Below are positions 17,851 through 28,155 of a stretch of 64,000 nt of DNA, one piece after another. The notes beneath the pieces are model-generated. The model searched no databases. It was given only the letters and a program-made list of their open reading frames with translations, and had not been told where the DNA came from. Location: NCBI RefSeq assembly GCF_001969385.1, contig NZ_CP014796.1, positions 2,993,501 through 3,057,500 on the forward strand, given 5' to 3'. The position numbers and the translations under genes are program-made. The number at the start of each line of letters is the position of its first letter. The first letter of the stretch is position 1. The DNA is from Salipiger profundus (GTDB lineage Bacteria; Pseudomonadota; Alphaproteobacteria; Rhodobacterales; Rhodobacteraceae).

Positions 17851-18972
17851 ATGCGCGCCGAGACCCAGAGAACCGTCGAAAAGATCGAGAAGTCGCTCGA
17901 CCTGCTGGCCCAGCGGCTGGACGTGGAGACGGCGCAGCACCGGCTCGAGGAGTTCAATGCCCGCGTCGAGGATCCGAACCTCTGGGACGATCCGCAGGCG
18001 GCGCAGAAGCTCATGCGCGACCGGCAGATGCTGGTTGACGCCATCGAGACCTACGAGTCGATCAAGCAGGAGCTGTCGGACCAGGTCGAACTGATCGAGC
18101 TGGGCGAGATTGAGGACGATGCCGAGGTCGTCGAGGATGCCGAGGCGGCGCTGGCGGCGTTGTCGGAGAAGTCGGGTCAGAAGGAGCTCGAGGCGCTGCT
18201 CGACGGCGAAGCGGACGGCAACGACACTTTCCTCGAGATCAACGCGGGTGCCGGCGGCACCGAGGCCTGCGACTGGGCCGCGATGCTGCAGCGGATGTAT
18301 GTCCGCTGGGCGGAGAAGCGCGGCTACGAGGTCGAGCTGCAGTCGGAGGAACCGGGCGCCGAGGCGGGGATCAAGTCCTGCGCCTACAAGATCTCGGGGC
18401 CGAACGCCTATGGCTGGCTGAAATCGGAGAGCGGCGTGCACCGGCTGGTGCGGATCTCGCCCTTCGGCAAGGGCACGCGCGAGACCTCCTTCGCCTCAGT
18501 CTGGGTCTACCCGGTGGTCGACGACAACATCGAGATCGAGGTGAACCCCGCCGACATCCGCGTCGACACCTACCGCTCGTCCGGCGCCGGCGGCCAGCAC
18601 GTGAACACCACCGACTCGGCGGTGCGGATCACCCACGCGCCCACCGGCATCGTGGTCACGAGCTCGGAGAAGTCGCAGCACCAGAACCGCGACATCGCCA
18701 TGAAGGCGCTGAAATCGCGGCTCTACCAGATGGAACTGGAGAAGCGGCACGCCGAGATCAACGCCCAGCACGAGGCCAAGGGCGACGCCGGCTGGGGCAA
18801 CCAGATCCGGTCCTACGTGCTGCAGCCCTACCAGATGGTGAAGGACCTGCGCACCAGCCACGAGACCAGCGACACGCAGGGCGTGCTCGACGGCAACCTT
18901 GATCCGTTCATGGCGGCGACACTGGCGCAGCAGGCGACCGGCAAGTCGCGCGCCGACGCCAACGCCGACTGA
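17851..18972 (+). CDS. prfB: Peptide chain release factor 2
   Basis: RF2 recognises UGA and UAA stop codons and releases the finished peptide on the ribosome. The 373-residue product has the N-terminal helical domain ([17 protein letters not shown]), the SPF anticodon-like tripeptide in RISPFGKG, and the catalytic GGQ in [15 protein letters not shown] near residue 246. The frame is continuous from the start: there is no internal UGA and no programmed +1 shift site as in E. coli. The ATG at 17851 gives the family's usual N terminus (MRAETQ...); another in-frame ATG at 17836 adds five residues. A strong hairpin follows the gene. Confidence 0.95.
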   Translation: MRAETQRTVEKIEKSLDLLAQRLDVETAQHRLEEFNARVEDPNLWDDPQAAQKLMRDRQMLVDAIETYESIKQELSDQVELIELGEIEDDAEVVEDAEAALAALSEKSGQKELEALLDGEADGNDTFLEINAGAGGTEACDWAAMLQRMYVRWAEKRGYEVELQSEEPGAEAGIKSCAYKISGPNAYGWLKSESGVHRLVRISPFGKGTRETSFASVWVYPVVDDNIEIEVNPADIRVDTYRSSGAGGQHVNTTDSAVRITHAPTGIVVTSSEKSQHQNRDIAMKALKSRLYQMELEKRHAEINAQHEAKGDAGWGNQIRSYVLQPYQMVKDLRTSHETSDTQGVLDGNLDPFMAATLAQQATGKSRADANAD

Positions 18973-19017
18973 TCCCGGACGTTTTCGCCGGTCGTTCGGC
19001 GATACCCCGATTGAATG

Positions 19018-19052
19018 CGGCCCGCGGTGACATCCTCACCGCGGGCCGTTTC
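19018..19052 (+). terminator. Terminator of prfB
   Basis: A perfect 13-bp stem (CGGCCCGCGGTGA/TCACCGCGGGCCG) with loop CATCC is followed by TTTCG, 45 bp after the prfB stop. Confidence 0.8.
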
Positions 19053-19141
19053 GCGTCGTGGTGCAAAACGGTTGCGTGGCGACGGGGCTTTCGGGTTATT
19101 CTCGGTGCGGGAGACAGGGTCTGACCTGAGGGAGGGACGGG

Positions 19142-19951
19142 ATGACCGATACGCCACAGCCCGGGGTGCCGACGTTCGCGCGGGTGTCCTTCGCGACGCT
19201 GGCCGAGGCGCTGAAACGCGGATTCGCCGACATGAGGCGCGCGCCCGGTTTCGCGCTGGTCTTCGCCGGGGTCTACGTGCTTGCCGGGCTGGCCATGGCC
19301 GGGGTCACCTGGATCACCGGACAGAGCTACTGGCTGGTCTTCGCGGCGATCGGCTTCCCGCTGCTCGGGCCGTTCGCGGCGGTCGGCTTCTACGATGTCA
19401 GCCGCCGGCTGGAGCGTGGTCTGCCGCTGGACTGGATGCAGATCTTCAGCGTGATCTTTCGCCAGTCGAAGCGCCAGCTGCCGTCGATCTGCGCGGTGAT
19501 CGTGATCGTCTTCCTGTTCTGGTTCTTCCTTGCGCACATGATCTTTGCCCTGTTCATGGGGCTGTCGGTGATGACCAACGTATCATCGAGCTACGCCGTG
19601 TTCCTGACGCCGAACGGGCTGGGGATGCTGGGCTTCGGCACGGTGGTGGGGGCGGGGTTCGCGGCGCTGCTCTACATGATCACGGTGCTTGCGCTGCCGC
19701 TGCTGCTGGACCGGGAGATCGATTTCGTGACCGCGATGATCACCTCGTTCCAGTATGTCCTGGCCAACCCGGTGGTCATGTTCACATGGGGGGTCTTCAT
19801 CGCCGGGGTGACGCTGCTCGCGATGCTGCCGGCGTTCCTCGGGCTGTTCGTCGTGCTGCCGCTGCTCGGACACGCGACATGGCATCTCTACGACCTGCTG
19901 CGCGGCGAGGAGACGGCGCAGGGGCACGTGACCGGCGTGCCGGCCACCTGA
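19142..19951 (+). CDS. DUF2189 family integral membrane protein
   Basis: The 269-residue protein matches the DUF2189 family of alphaproteobacterial membrane proteins, whose function is unknown. A short cytoplasmic N terminus includes [17 protein letters not shown], a signature just before the first helix. About six membrane segments follow (for example [59 protein letters not shown]). The C terminus carries [11 protein letters not shown], also typical of the family. GGAGGGACGGG precedes the ATG. It is downstream of the prfB terminator and converges on an XRE-type regulator. Confidence 0.8.
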   Translation: MTDTPQPGVPTFARVSFATLAEALKRGFADMRRAPGFALVFAGVYVLAGLAMAGVTWITGQSYWLVFAAIGFPLLGPFAAVGFYDVSRRLERGLPLDWMQIFSVIFRQSKRQLPSICAVIVIVFLFWFFLAHMIFALFMGLSVMTNVSSSYAVFLTPNGLGMLGFGTVVGAGFAALLYMITVLALPLLLDREIDFVTAMITSFQYVLANPVVMFTWGVFIAGVTLLAMLPAFLGLFVVLPLLGHATWHLYDLLRGEETAQGHVTGVPAT

Positions 19952-19971
19952 CGGGGGCCGCGTCCCGGGTC

Positions 19972-20790
19972 TCAGACGAAAGGCTCGCCGATGCGGAGCT
20001 GGCGGCGATGGAAGGGGACAAGATCGTCGGCGGCGACGTAGCCTGCGGAGCGCGCGGCGCGCAGGACCTGCCGTGTGTCATGCCCGAGATACTCGTAGAC
20101 CAGCCGCGCGGCGCGACGGCCGGTGGGGTTTTCCTGCGTGGTCCGCACGACGTATCCGACCCAGTAGTGCTTGGCGAGGGCCGGCATCCGCGACAGGTAG
20201 TTGAAAGAGGTCGTGACCGCGTCGCGGCGGCTGACGAGCATGGCGATGCCCTCGGCCTGTGGCAGCACCATGCCCCGGAACTCGCGGGTCTGCGGATCGG
20301 TCGGCATGTTGTGCAGGGCCAGCGCCTCCTTGGGTTCGAAGCCGCGCAGGAAGGTGAAGCCGTCCTCGCGCCGGATGTGCACGAGGCCGACCACGAAACG
20401 CTCGCTGTCGGTGAAGGCCGCGCGGGAGAAGTGGTAGAAGCCCGAGGGGAAGGTTTCCTCGCTCAGGTCGGACATGCCGGCACCGACGAAGTCGGTGATG
20501 AACGGATGGTTCAGCAGCCCTGCCTTCGGTTTGCTCAATTGGGCAACCGGTTCGAGCAGGATACGGGCATCTACACCGAAAAAGCTGCAGATGCGGTCGA
20601 GTACATCTGGACGCGGGAAGCTTTCACCGGCGAGATACCGGTTAAATTGTGTCCGGTTTATTCCGAGATCGCGGCAGAGCGCCGATATGGACGCCGCGGA
20701 CTGTGACATCTCACGAAGATTCGCACCAAAGATCCCGCGTAGCTCGGCGGGGTTCGGCTGCGATGCCGACCGACTATCATTTCGCGTCAT
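19972..20790 (-). CDS. XRE-type helix-turn-helix regulator
   Basis: The roughly 272-residue protein has an N-terminal helix-turn-helix domain: ISALCRDLGINRTQFNRYL, then GESFPRPDVLDRICSFFGVD. A C-terminal domain of about 190 residues, with no family I can name, follows and is probably a ligand- or protein-binding part (it includes FPSGFYHFSRAAFTDSERF and GYVVRTTQENPTGRRAARLV). This layout recurs in Rhodobacteraceae. ATG 20790 is chosen because a GGA lies about eight bases upstream; a second ATG at 20802 adds four residues. The upstream gap has a GCGTCA-N4-TGACGC inverted repeat at 20879-20894 that could be its operator. The target genes are unknown. Confidence 0.75.
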   Translation of the reverse strand: MTRNDSRSASQPNPAELRGIFGANLREMSQSAASISALCRDLGINRTQFNRYLAGESFPRPDVLDRICSFFGVDARILLEPVAQLSKPKAGLLNHPFITDFVGAGMSDLSEETFPSGFYHFSRAAFTDSERFVVGLVHIRREDGFTFLRGFEPKEALALHNMPTDPQTREFRGMVLPQAEGIAMLVSRRDAVTTSFNYLSRMPALAKHYWVGYVVRTTQENPTGRRAARLVYEYLGHDTRQVLRAARSAGYVAADDLVPFHRRQLRIGEPFV

Positions 20791-20878
20791 ATCGCAGTCC
20801 ATTTGTGCGAATTCGAAGTGAAATCAGCTGAGTAAGCGACAGCCGCACGTTGAAATACTCCGAGGTTGATGCCGGTTG

Positions 20879-20894
20879 GCGTCAGGTGTGACGC
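20879..20894. promoter_or_regulatory. Inverted repeat, candidate operator
   Basis: GCGTCA-GGTG-TGACGC is a perfect 6-bp inverted repeat in the 224-bp gap between the XRE-type regulator and the next plus-strand gene. It could be a site for that regulator. The same arms recur at 52380-52395. Confidence 0.35.
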
Positions 20895-21014
20895 TTAATA
20901 GCACCATGTCTTACCCGATATGGCACAAATTGCAAGCCTGCGACACGTTTCGTTGGATGTGCTGACGCGGGTAAATGGGGGACGCTGTCTTCGAGAGAGT
21001 GAAGGGCTTCAATT

Positions 21015-21401
21015 ATGACGGAAAAGATGTGCGGCGTCGTTCTTTGGGCCGACCAGTCTGATCAGAAAGCGGTGATCTGGTGTGAGGACCACGGAGACCT
21101 TGCCTATTATCACGACAAGGACGCCAGTTCGCACGACGGGGTCGCCCTGGATGCGGGTGACCTGATCCAGTTCGAGCTTCTTCAGGAGCATGACCTGCGG
21201 CTCGTGCGCAATCCGACGCGGCTGGTGCAGCGTCAGTTCGTGGGGCTGGCGCATGACCTGCGCAGCAGCGCGGACCATGATCAGGGGGCCGTGAATTTCC
21301 CGCCGGCGCGGCCGTCGCATGTCTCGGGACGGCGCGGCTCGAACGTGGTGCCTTTTCCCAATCGCAACATGCGCCTGGATACGCTGAAGGTCAGCTGCTG
21401 A
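21015..21401 (+). CDS. Conserved small protein with a cold-shock-like N terminus
   Basis: The 128-residue protein has an N-terminal segment (KMCGVVLWADQSDQKAVIWC, then EDHGDLAYY and LDAGDLIQFEL) whose strand pattern suggests a small OB or cold-shock-like barrel, followed by a basic, disordered C terminus (PPARPSHVSGRRGSN). I do not know a named family. A nucleic-acid-binding role is a guess based on fold pattern and basic tail. The ATG at 21015 lies after GAGAGTGAAGGGC, so translation looks real. It converges on ilvH, with a hairpin between them. Confidence 0.6.
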   Translation: MTEKMCGVVLWADQSDQKAVIWCEDHGDLAYYHDKDASSHDGVALDAGDLIQFELLQEHDLRLVRNPTRLVQRQFVGLAHDLRSSADHDQGAVNFPPARPSHVSGRRGSNVVPFPNRNMRLDTLKVSC

Positions 21402-21425
21402 GCCGGCCCGACCTTCGGAAAGGAG

Positions 21426-21447
21426 GCGGGCGCATTGGAGCGCCCGC
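21426..21447. terminator. Hairpin between convergent small gene and ilvH
   Basis: GCGGGCGC-ATTGGA-GCGCCCGC is a perfect 8-bp stem lying between two converging genes. It could end transcription of both. No U-run is seen. Confidence 0.5.
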
Positions 21448-21461
21448 ATCGATAAGATGTT

Positions 21462-22025
21462 TCAGGTGTTGCCGCGCGACAGTGCCGCGACGCCGGTCCG
21501 CGCCACCTGCACCAGCCCGAGGGGGCGCATGAGGTCGGCGAAGGCGTCGATCTTCTCGGGCGACCCGGTCAGCTGGAAGATGAAGCTCTCCAGCGTCGAA
21601 TCCACAACATTGGCGCGGAAGATATCGGCGAGGCGCAGCGCCTCGACCCGCTTCTCGCCCTGTCCGTTCACCTTCATCAGCGCCAGCTCACGCTCGACCG
21701 AGCTGCCCTCGGCCGTCAGGTCCCGCACGTCGCGGACCGAAACGATGCGGCCGAGCTGCGCCTTGATCTGCTCGATCACCTGCGGCGTGCCGGTGGTGAC
21801 GATGGTGATGCGCGACAGGTGGCCTTCGTGGTCGACCTCGGCCACGGTCAGGCTGTCGATGTTGTAGCCACGCCCCGAGAACAGCCCGATGACGCGCGCC
21901 AGCACGCCCGGCTCGTTCTCGACCAATACGGTGATCGTGTGCGCCTCCTGCACGTCCGAGAAGGTCGGGCGCAGGTTGTAGGCGGAGTGCTTGTTCGAGC
22001 CCTTCTTGATGTGTAGCGCGGACAT
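21462..22025 (-). CDS. ilvH: Acetolactate synthase small (regulatory) subunit
   Basis: The 187-residue subunit carries an ACT domain at residues 25-95 (TITVLVENEPGVLARVIGLF, SGRGYNIDSLTVA) that binds valine for feedback inhibition. The C-terminal domain (KVNGQGEKRVEALRLADIFR) activates the large subunit. The enzyme makes acetolactate or acetohydroxybutyrate, the first common step of Val/Leu/Ile synthesis. The ATG at 22025 follows AAGGA; a longer reading from 22067 has no ribosome binding site. It lies 97 bp downstream of ilvB on the same strand and is probably controlled by the same leader attenuator. Confidence 0.95.
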   Translation of the reverse strand: MSALHIKKGSNKHSAYNLRPTFSDVQEAHTITVLVENEPGVLARVIGLFSGRGYNIDSLTVAEVDHEGHLSRITIVTTGTPQVIEQIKAQLGRIVSVRDVRDLTAEGSSVERELALMKVNGQGEKRVEALRLADIFRANVVDSTLESFIFQLTGSPEKIDAFADLMRPLGLVQVARTGVAALSRGNT

Positions 22026-22122
22026 CTGGAATCCTTTCCGGTCGGAAACAGGGGAGGTCGGACGCAAGTCCGGGAAGGCTGGGGCAGGGCGCCCTGGGAT
22101 CGGCGCCCTGCGGAACGGCGGA

Positions 22123-23877
<1,755 letters not shown>

Positions 23878-23919
23878 CGCGTGTCTCCGTTTACGACGTC
23901 ATTCATTGTCTGCGGCAAT

Positions 23920-23946
23920 AAAAAAGCCCCCGAGGGTGTCGGGGGC
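23920..23946 (-). terminator. Attenuator terminator upstream of ilvB
   Basis: On the minus strand, GCCCCCGA-CACCC-TCGGGGGC forms a perfect 8-bp stem followed by a run of six U's, a textbook intrinsic terminator. It lies 43 bp before the ilvB start and after the leader peptide stop, so it would stop transcription before the structural genes. Confidence 0.9.
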
Positions 23947-23989
23947 GCATGGGGGACCAATATGGTTCCGGGTTACCGGCCCATGCGCC
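23944..23989 (-). promoter_or_regulatory. Antiterminator pairing of the ilvB leader
   Basis: On the minus strand, GGCGCATGGG (23989-23980, inside the leader peptide codons) is perfectly complementary to CCCATGCGCC (23953-23944). The second arm overlaps the first three bases of the terminator stem, so the two structures compete. A ribosome held at the Leu-Val-Leu-Ile-Val codons leaves the first arm free; one reaching the stop covers it. A weaker hairpin (GGAACCA/TGGTCC) sits in the loop. Confidence 0.75.
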
Positions 23990-24020
23990 ATTTTCCTACG
24001 ATCAGTACCAGCCGTTCCAT
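23973..24020 (-). CDS. ilvB leader peptide (15 aa)
   Basis: This short frame encodes MERLVLIVGKWRMGR and a UAA stop. AGGAG lies seven bases before the ATG. Five consecutive residues (4-8) are Leu-Val-Leu-Ile-Val, the end products of the pathway controlled by the downstream ilvB-ilvH genes. Together with the antiterminator and terminator this is a ribosome-stalling attenuator: when charged branched-chain tRNAs are scarce the ribosome pauses, the antiterminator forms and ilvB is transcribed. Such leaders are known for branched-chain operons in proteobacteria. The assignment rests on sequence and pairing only. Confidence 0.88.
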   Translation of the reverse strand: MERLVLIVGKWRMGR

Positions 24021-24306
24021 GCCGGGGCTCCTAGATTGCGCGGGGCGAGTATTAGGAGGACGGGGGCCGGGCGTCAACTGCGGAATCGGGGCCTGATCCA
24101 AGTTTATCTTTCCGGATGTTTCAAAAATCTGCCTTCGGTGGATACTTTCGGAAAGAAAATCGGCCATTCCGGAAATAGGGCAGCGCTATTCACCTATCGG
24201 AGGCACCTTGCGATCACCTGTTCACGCGCCTTCGTGAATTGCATGAAACATGCTTTGGGGGCAGCTTTGCGCCATAAGCCCAGTTCAATGTGCAAGGGAT
24301 GGTGAC

Positions 24307-24519
24307 ATGACGTTCTATCGCAGATCCAACCGGCCGGTGCGGGATTTCACCATGGTGAAGGCCTGCGTTCTTCTGGCGCTTCTGGCGTTCGTGCAGGTGC
24401 TCGGCGCGCTTCCGGGCGACGAGGGCAAGGTGGCGCGCGACGCCATGTCGGAGCCGCTGGTGATCCCGGCGCTGGCGCAGCCTGCCGATGACAGCGCGTC
24501 CAAGGGTCGCATGATCTGA
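24307..24519 (+). CDS. Small hypothetical membrane or secreted protein
   Basis: A possible 70-residue protein with a basic N terminus (MTFYRRSNRPVRDF), one hydrophobic stretch (VKACVLLALLAFVQVLGAL, residues 17-35), then a polar tail ending in DSASKGRMI. This looks like a signal-anchored peptide. AAGGGA lies about eight bases upstream. Codon use is compatible with a real gene, but there is no family match I can name. It is divergent from the ilvB leader and converges on the response regulator gene. It could be a chance frame in high-GC DNA. Confidence 0.5.
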   Translation: MTFYRRSNRPVRDFTMVKACVLLALLAFVQVLGALPGDEGKVARDAMSEPLVIPALAQPADDSASKGRMI

Positions 24520-24649
24520 CGACGGCGGGCTGCCCAACCGGTGCGGCCCGACCACCGACGCGTCCCGCGCATCAGGCGATGCGTTTTGAGCGAATGCAGC
24601 CGGGGCTCTGCCCGACAGACCGTCTGCACGCCACCGCGCGCGAAGGGCC

Positions 24650-25294
24650 TCAGCCGTTGACGCCGGTGCCCTGCAGCACGCCGTGTTCCAGCGCGTAGCG
24701 CGTGAGACCGGCGGTCGAACTGATCCCCAGCTTGCGCTTGATGTTCTTGCGATGCGTCTCGACCGTGCGCACCGAGATGTCGAGCGCCTGCGCCACCGCC
24801 TTGTTCGACTTCCCCTGCGCGAGTTGCAGCAGCACCGTCTGTTCGCGGTTGGTAAGCTGTTCACGCCCCCCGGACATCACCGGCTTAAGCGCGCCCTCGG
24901 CACCGGTGCAGAGGTAGCGCTCGCCCGCCATCACCGCGTCGATCGCGCGTTTCACCTCGTCGCTGGGCACGTCCTTCAGCACGTAGCCCATCGCCCCGTG
25001 GTCGAGCGCGGTCGAGACGTATTCGGGCGTGTCGTGCATCGACAGCACGAGGATGCGGGTCTCGGGGCGCTGTTCGAGGATCATCTCGGTCGCCGACAGC
25101 CCGTTCAGCCCGGGCATGTTGAGGTCCATGAGGATCACGTCCGGTGCCAGGGCCTCGAGCCGGTCGATCATCTGCTGGCCGTCCGACAGTGTCGCGGCGA
25201 TCTCGATGTCGTCGTAGCTGTCGAGAATGGCCTCGATCCCCTCGGCCACGAGGGGGTGGTCATCGACGATGGCAACACGGGTCGGACGGGTCAT
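24650..25294 (-). CDS. NarL/FixJ-type response regulator
   Basis: The 214-residue regulator has a receiver domain (residues 5-120) with the acidic pocket in AIVDDHPLVAEG, the phosphoacceptor Asp in VILMDLNMPG and the Lys in GYVLKDVPSDEV. A LuxR-type HTH domain follows (residues 145-205: LTNREQTVLLQLAQGKSNKA, VETHRKNIKRKLGI). It overlaps the sensor kinase gene by 4 bp (ATGA), so the two are translated together and make up one two-component system. The pair lies divergent from a TRAP transporter operon, so that operon is the likely target, as with other kinase/regulator pairs beside TRAP genes. Confidence 0.92.
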   Translation of the reverse strand: MTRPTRVAIVDDHPLVAEGIEAILDSYDDIEIAATLSDGQQMIDRLEALAPDVILMDLNMPGLNGLSATEMILEQRPETRILVLSMHDTPEYVSTALDHGAMGYVLKDVPSDEVKRAIDAVMAGERYLCTGAEGALKPVMSGGREQLTNREQTVLLQLAQGKSNKAVAQALDISVRTVETHRKNIKRKLGISSTAGLTRYALEHGVLQGTGVNG

Positions 25295-26712
25295 GCGCTT
25301 GCCCTCGGGGGTTGCGAACTGCCCTCTTCAGGCGGCAGCAGGTGTGTCAGGGGGATCTGCGCCTCGATAGCCGTGCCGGCGCGCGAGGACAAGACGCGAA
25401 GGGTGCCGCCGAGCTGGTCCATCCGTTCCTGCATGTTGCGCAGGCCGATGCCGGGCCGGCCCTTCGGCGTGTCGGGGTCGATGCCGGTGCCGTTGTCGGA
25501 AATGCGCAGCGTCGCGCCTCGGCGGTGCCCCCGGAGGTCCATCTCGACCCGGCTGGCGCCGGAATGGCGCTCGATGTTGGTCAGCGCTTCCTGCGCGATG
25601 CGGTAGAGCGCGATACGCCCCTCGCGGTCGAGCCGGTTGCGGAAGACCACGGTCTCGAAGTTGGTCTCTATGCCGGTGCGGGTGCTGAAGTCGTCGGCGA
25701 GCGCCTTGAGCGCCGGGCCGAGGCCGAGATCGTCGAGCATTCCCGGCCGCAGGTCGCGGCTGATGCGCCGCACCTCCTGGATCGCGCCCGACAGGTTCTC
25801 CTGTCCCCGCTCGAGCGCGTCCCCGGCCCGGGCGTCGCCGGTCGAGAGCCGGCGACGGGCCACGTCGAGCGCGTATTTCACCCCGACGAGGATCTGGCTG
25901 ATGCCGTCGTGCAGTTCACGTGCGACGCGGCCGCGCTCTTCCTCCTGCGCGTCGAACACCCGCTGGGTGAGTTCCTTGAGCTTGGCATCCGCCAGCCGCC
26001 GCTCGCGCAGGTTCATCATCAGGCCCGAGAAGAACACCATCAGCAGCGCCATCAGGGTGATGCCGCCGATATAGAGGAAGGTGCGCCGCACCTGCTGCTG
26101 CACCCCGGCCTGGGCGGCGGCCACCTGTTCGACGATGTCGTCGATCCACACCCCGGTGCCGACCGCCCACTGCCAGTCCTGGAAACCGAGCACGAAGGTG
26201 ATCATCCGCGCCTCTTCCCCGGTCGAGGGCTTCGGCCAGAGATAGCTGTGGTAGCCCGAGCCCTGCCGCGCGATCTCGATGAGCCGGTCGGTGATCGGCG
26301 TGCCCTCGCTGTCCGTGAGCCCCGACCAGTTGCGGCCGATCATCTCGGTGCGGCGCGGCGAGACGAGGTTGTTGCCGTCGTAGTCGTAGACGAAGAACGA
26401 GCCGTCCTCGCCGTAGATCATTGCCGCGAGGATCTGTGCGACCCGGGTCTTCGCCGCCACGTCGTCGGGAGCCGCGCTGCCGTAGATGAAGTAGAAGCCG
26501 TTGCGCGCCTGCGTCACGTAGTTGCGCAACTCGTCCTTCTTGGTCTCGATGAGCTGGGTCTCGAGCGCGCGGATCTCGCGCTCGGACATGGCGCGGGCCT
26601 GCCACGAGACAACGACCGCGATGGCGGCCGCCGCGAGGATCAGCGGCACCGAAGCGAGCAGAAACAGTTTCTGTCCGTAGCTCAGGCGCAGGCGGTCGAG
26701 AATCGTGGGCAT
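25291..26712 (-). CDS. Cache-domain sensor histidine kinase (HisKA_3 type)
   Basis: The 473-residue kinase begins with a membrane helix (LFLLASVPLILAAAAIAVVV, residues 15-34), a periplasmic single-Cache-like sensor domain (about residues 40-210, including YGEDGSFFVYDYDGNNLVSP and FVLGFQDWQWAVGTGVWIDD) and a second helix (IGGITLMALLMVFFSGLMM). The HisKA_3 dimerisation part has the phosphoacceptor His in VARELHDGISQILVGVKYAL. The HATPase_c domain shows the G1 motif ISDNGTGID and GIGLRNMQERM. Cache domains bind small organic acids or amino acids outside the cell, which fits the adjacent TRAP substrate-binding gene. It overlaps the response regulator start by 4 bp. Confidence 0.92.
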   Translation of the reverse strand: MPTILDRLRLSYGQKLFLLASVPLILAAAAIAVVVSWQARAMSEREIRALETQLIETKKDELRNYVTQARNGFYFIYGSAAPDDVAAKTRVAQILAAMIYGEDGSFFVYDYDGNNLVSPRRTEMIGRNWSGLTDSEGTPITDRLIEIARQGSGYHSYLWPKPSTGEEARMITFVLGFQDWQWAVGTGVWIDDIVEQVAAAQAGVQQQVRRTFLYIGGITLMALLMVFFSGLMMNLRERRLADAKLKELTQRVFDAQEEERGRVARELHDGISQILVGVKYALDVARRRLSTGDARAGDALERGQENLSGAIQEVRRISRDLRPGMLDDLGLGPALKALADDFSTRTGIETNFETVVFRNRLDREGRIALYRIAQEALTNIERHSGASRVEMDLRGHRRGATLRISDNGTGIDPDTPKGRPGIGLRNMQERMDQLGGTLRVLSSRAGTAIEAQIPLTHLLPPEEGSSQPPRASA

Positions 26713-26943
26713 GGCTCCGGATAGTCGCTGATTCGGATCTGATCAAACCACGAAACGTCGGACTTCCCCAACGGAAGCGCGTTCGAAAATCTCTGAAATG
26801 CGGGGCTTTGACGCAAGATTGCTGCCCACCTCCGTAGCAATGGGTATTCCCCGACAAACGGTCACAATCTAGTGTGAGCCCACTTCACGATCCGCGCGGG
26901 CCGAAGGAGCGGCCACGCGCAACAGTACCATGGGAGGATATAC

Positions 26944-28029
26944 ATGGATCGTCGTTCCTTTCTGAGGGCCACCACCGCGGGTGGCGCTGCTGCTGCCGCG
27001 TCCGCGCTCGCCGCGCCGGCCTACGCGCAGGGCAAGCGCACGCTGACACTCGTCACCACCTGGGGCCGCGGCCTTGCCGGTGTGCATGACAGCGCGCAGT
27101 ACTGCGCCGACCAGATCACCGCCGCCACCGACGGCGACCTCACGGTCGAGCTGAAGGCCGCGGGCGAGCTCGTGGGCGCCTTCGAGGTATTCGATGCCGT
27201 TTCGGCCGGCCAAGCCGACATGTACCACGGTGTCGATTACTACTTCCTCGGCCAGCACCCGGCGCTGTCGTTCTTCAGCCAGGTGCCGTTCGGCATGAAC
27301 TTCATGGAATACGCCAACTGGTTCTACCACGACGGCGGCCAGGAGCTCGGCGACGAACTGTATTCGATCTTCGGCATGAAGGCGTTCCCGGCCGGCAACA
27401 CCGGCCCGCAGTCCGGCGGCTGGTTCTCGAAGGAGATCAACTCGCCCGAGGACTTCCAGGGCCTCAAGTTCCGGATGCCGGGCCAGGGCGGCCAGGTGCT
27501 GGGCAAGCTGGGCGCGAGCGTCCAGAACCTGCCGGGCGCGGAAGTCTACCAGGCGCTCAGCTCTGGCGCGATCGACGGCACCGAGTGGATCGGTCCCTGG
27601 GCCGACGAGAAGGCCGGTTTCCAGGAGATCACCAAGATCTACTACACCGCCGGTTTCCACGAGCCGGGTCCGAACCTGAACCTCACCATGAACCTCGAGG
27701 TCTTCGAGAGCCTGTCGCCGGGCCATCAGAAGATCGTCGAGCAGGTGGCGCGCGCGTCGAACCTGTGGACCATGTCGCTGTTCATGGCGAACAACTCGGC
27801 CGCGCTGCAGCGTCTGCAGTCCGGCGGCGTGAAGCTGATGGAATTCCCCGACAGCGTCTGGGATGCCTTCGGCGCCGCGGCCAAGGAAGTCATGGAAGAG
27901 CCCATGGACGACGAGATCTACGCCAAGTGCTACGAGAGCTTCAACGAGTCCCTGCGGTCCTCGGCGAAGTGGATCAGCCGCTCGGAAGGCTCGTTCTCGG
28001 CGCAGCGTAACCGCGTCATGGGTCTCTGA
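26944..28029 (+). CDS. TRAP transporter substrate-binding protein (TakP-like)
   Basis: The 361-residue periplasmic binding protein resembles Rhodobacter TakP, which binds 2-oxo acids. It has a twin-arginine signal peptide (DRRSFLRATTAGGAAAAASA, cleavage near PAYAQG). Family signatures follow: GNTGPQSGGWFSKEIN, DFQGLKFRMPGQGG and GAIDGTEWIGPWADEKAGF, matching the TakP pattern GNTGxQxGGWF and DATEWVGP. GGGAGG lies just before the ATG. It leads a plus-strand operon with the two membrane subunits and is divergent from a two-component system. The substrate is probably a 2-oxo or hydroxy acid, but that is inferred from similarity alone. Confidence 0.9.
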   Translation: MDRRSFLRATTAGGAAAAASALAAPAYAQGKRTLTLVTTWGRGLAGVHDSAQYCADQITAATDGDLTVELKAAGELVGAFEVFDAVSAGQADMYHGVDYYFLGQHPALSFFSQVPFGMNFMEYANWFYHDGGQELGDELYSIFGMKAFPAGNTGPQSGGWFSKEINSPEDFQGLKFRMPGQGGQVLGKLGASVQNLPGAEVYQALSSGAIDGTEWIGPWADEKAGFQEITKIYYTAGFHEPGPNLNLTMNLEVFESLSPGHQKIVEQVARASNLWTMSLFMANNSAALQRLQSGGVKLMEFPDSVWDAFGAAAKEVMEEPMDDEIYAKCYESFNESLRSSAKWISRSEGSFSAQRNRVMGL

Positions 28030-28050
28030 TCCGCAAGCATTCGCATCAGG

Positions 28051-28073
28051 CGCCCCCGCGAGCCGCGGGGGCG
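28051..28073 (+). other. Intercistronic hairpin after the TRAP binding-protein gene
   Basis: CGCCCCCGCG-AGC-CGCGGGGGCG is a perfect 10-bp stem 22 bp after the stop, followed only by TTCC. It is well placed as a partial terminator or mRNA-stability element that lowers expression of the permease genes relative to the binding protein. Confidence 0.65.
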
Positions 28074-28155
28074 TTCCTGCTTTGACCATGCCGGCCCGGC
28101 GACCCGCGACCGCCGGGCGGCATCACACAACAAAGACAATCGGGGGGCTCAGGTC

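Noticed and set aside
17836..17960. Programmed +1 frameshift in prfB
   Set aside because: The reading frame is continuous from the start codon through the domain; no in-frame UGA or slippery CUUUGA site.
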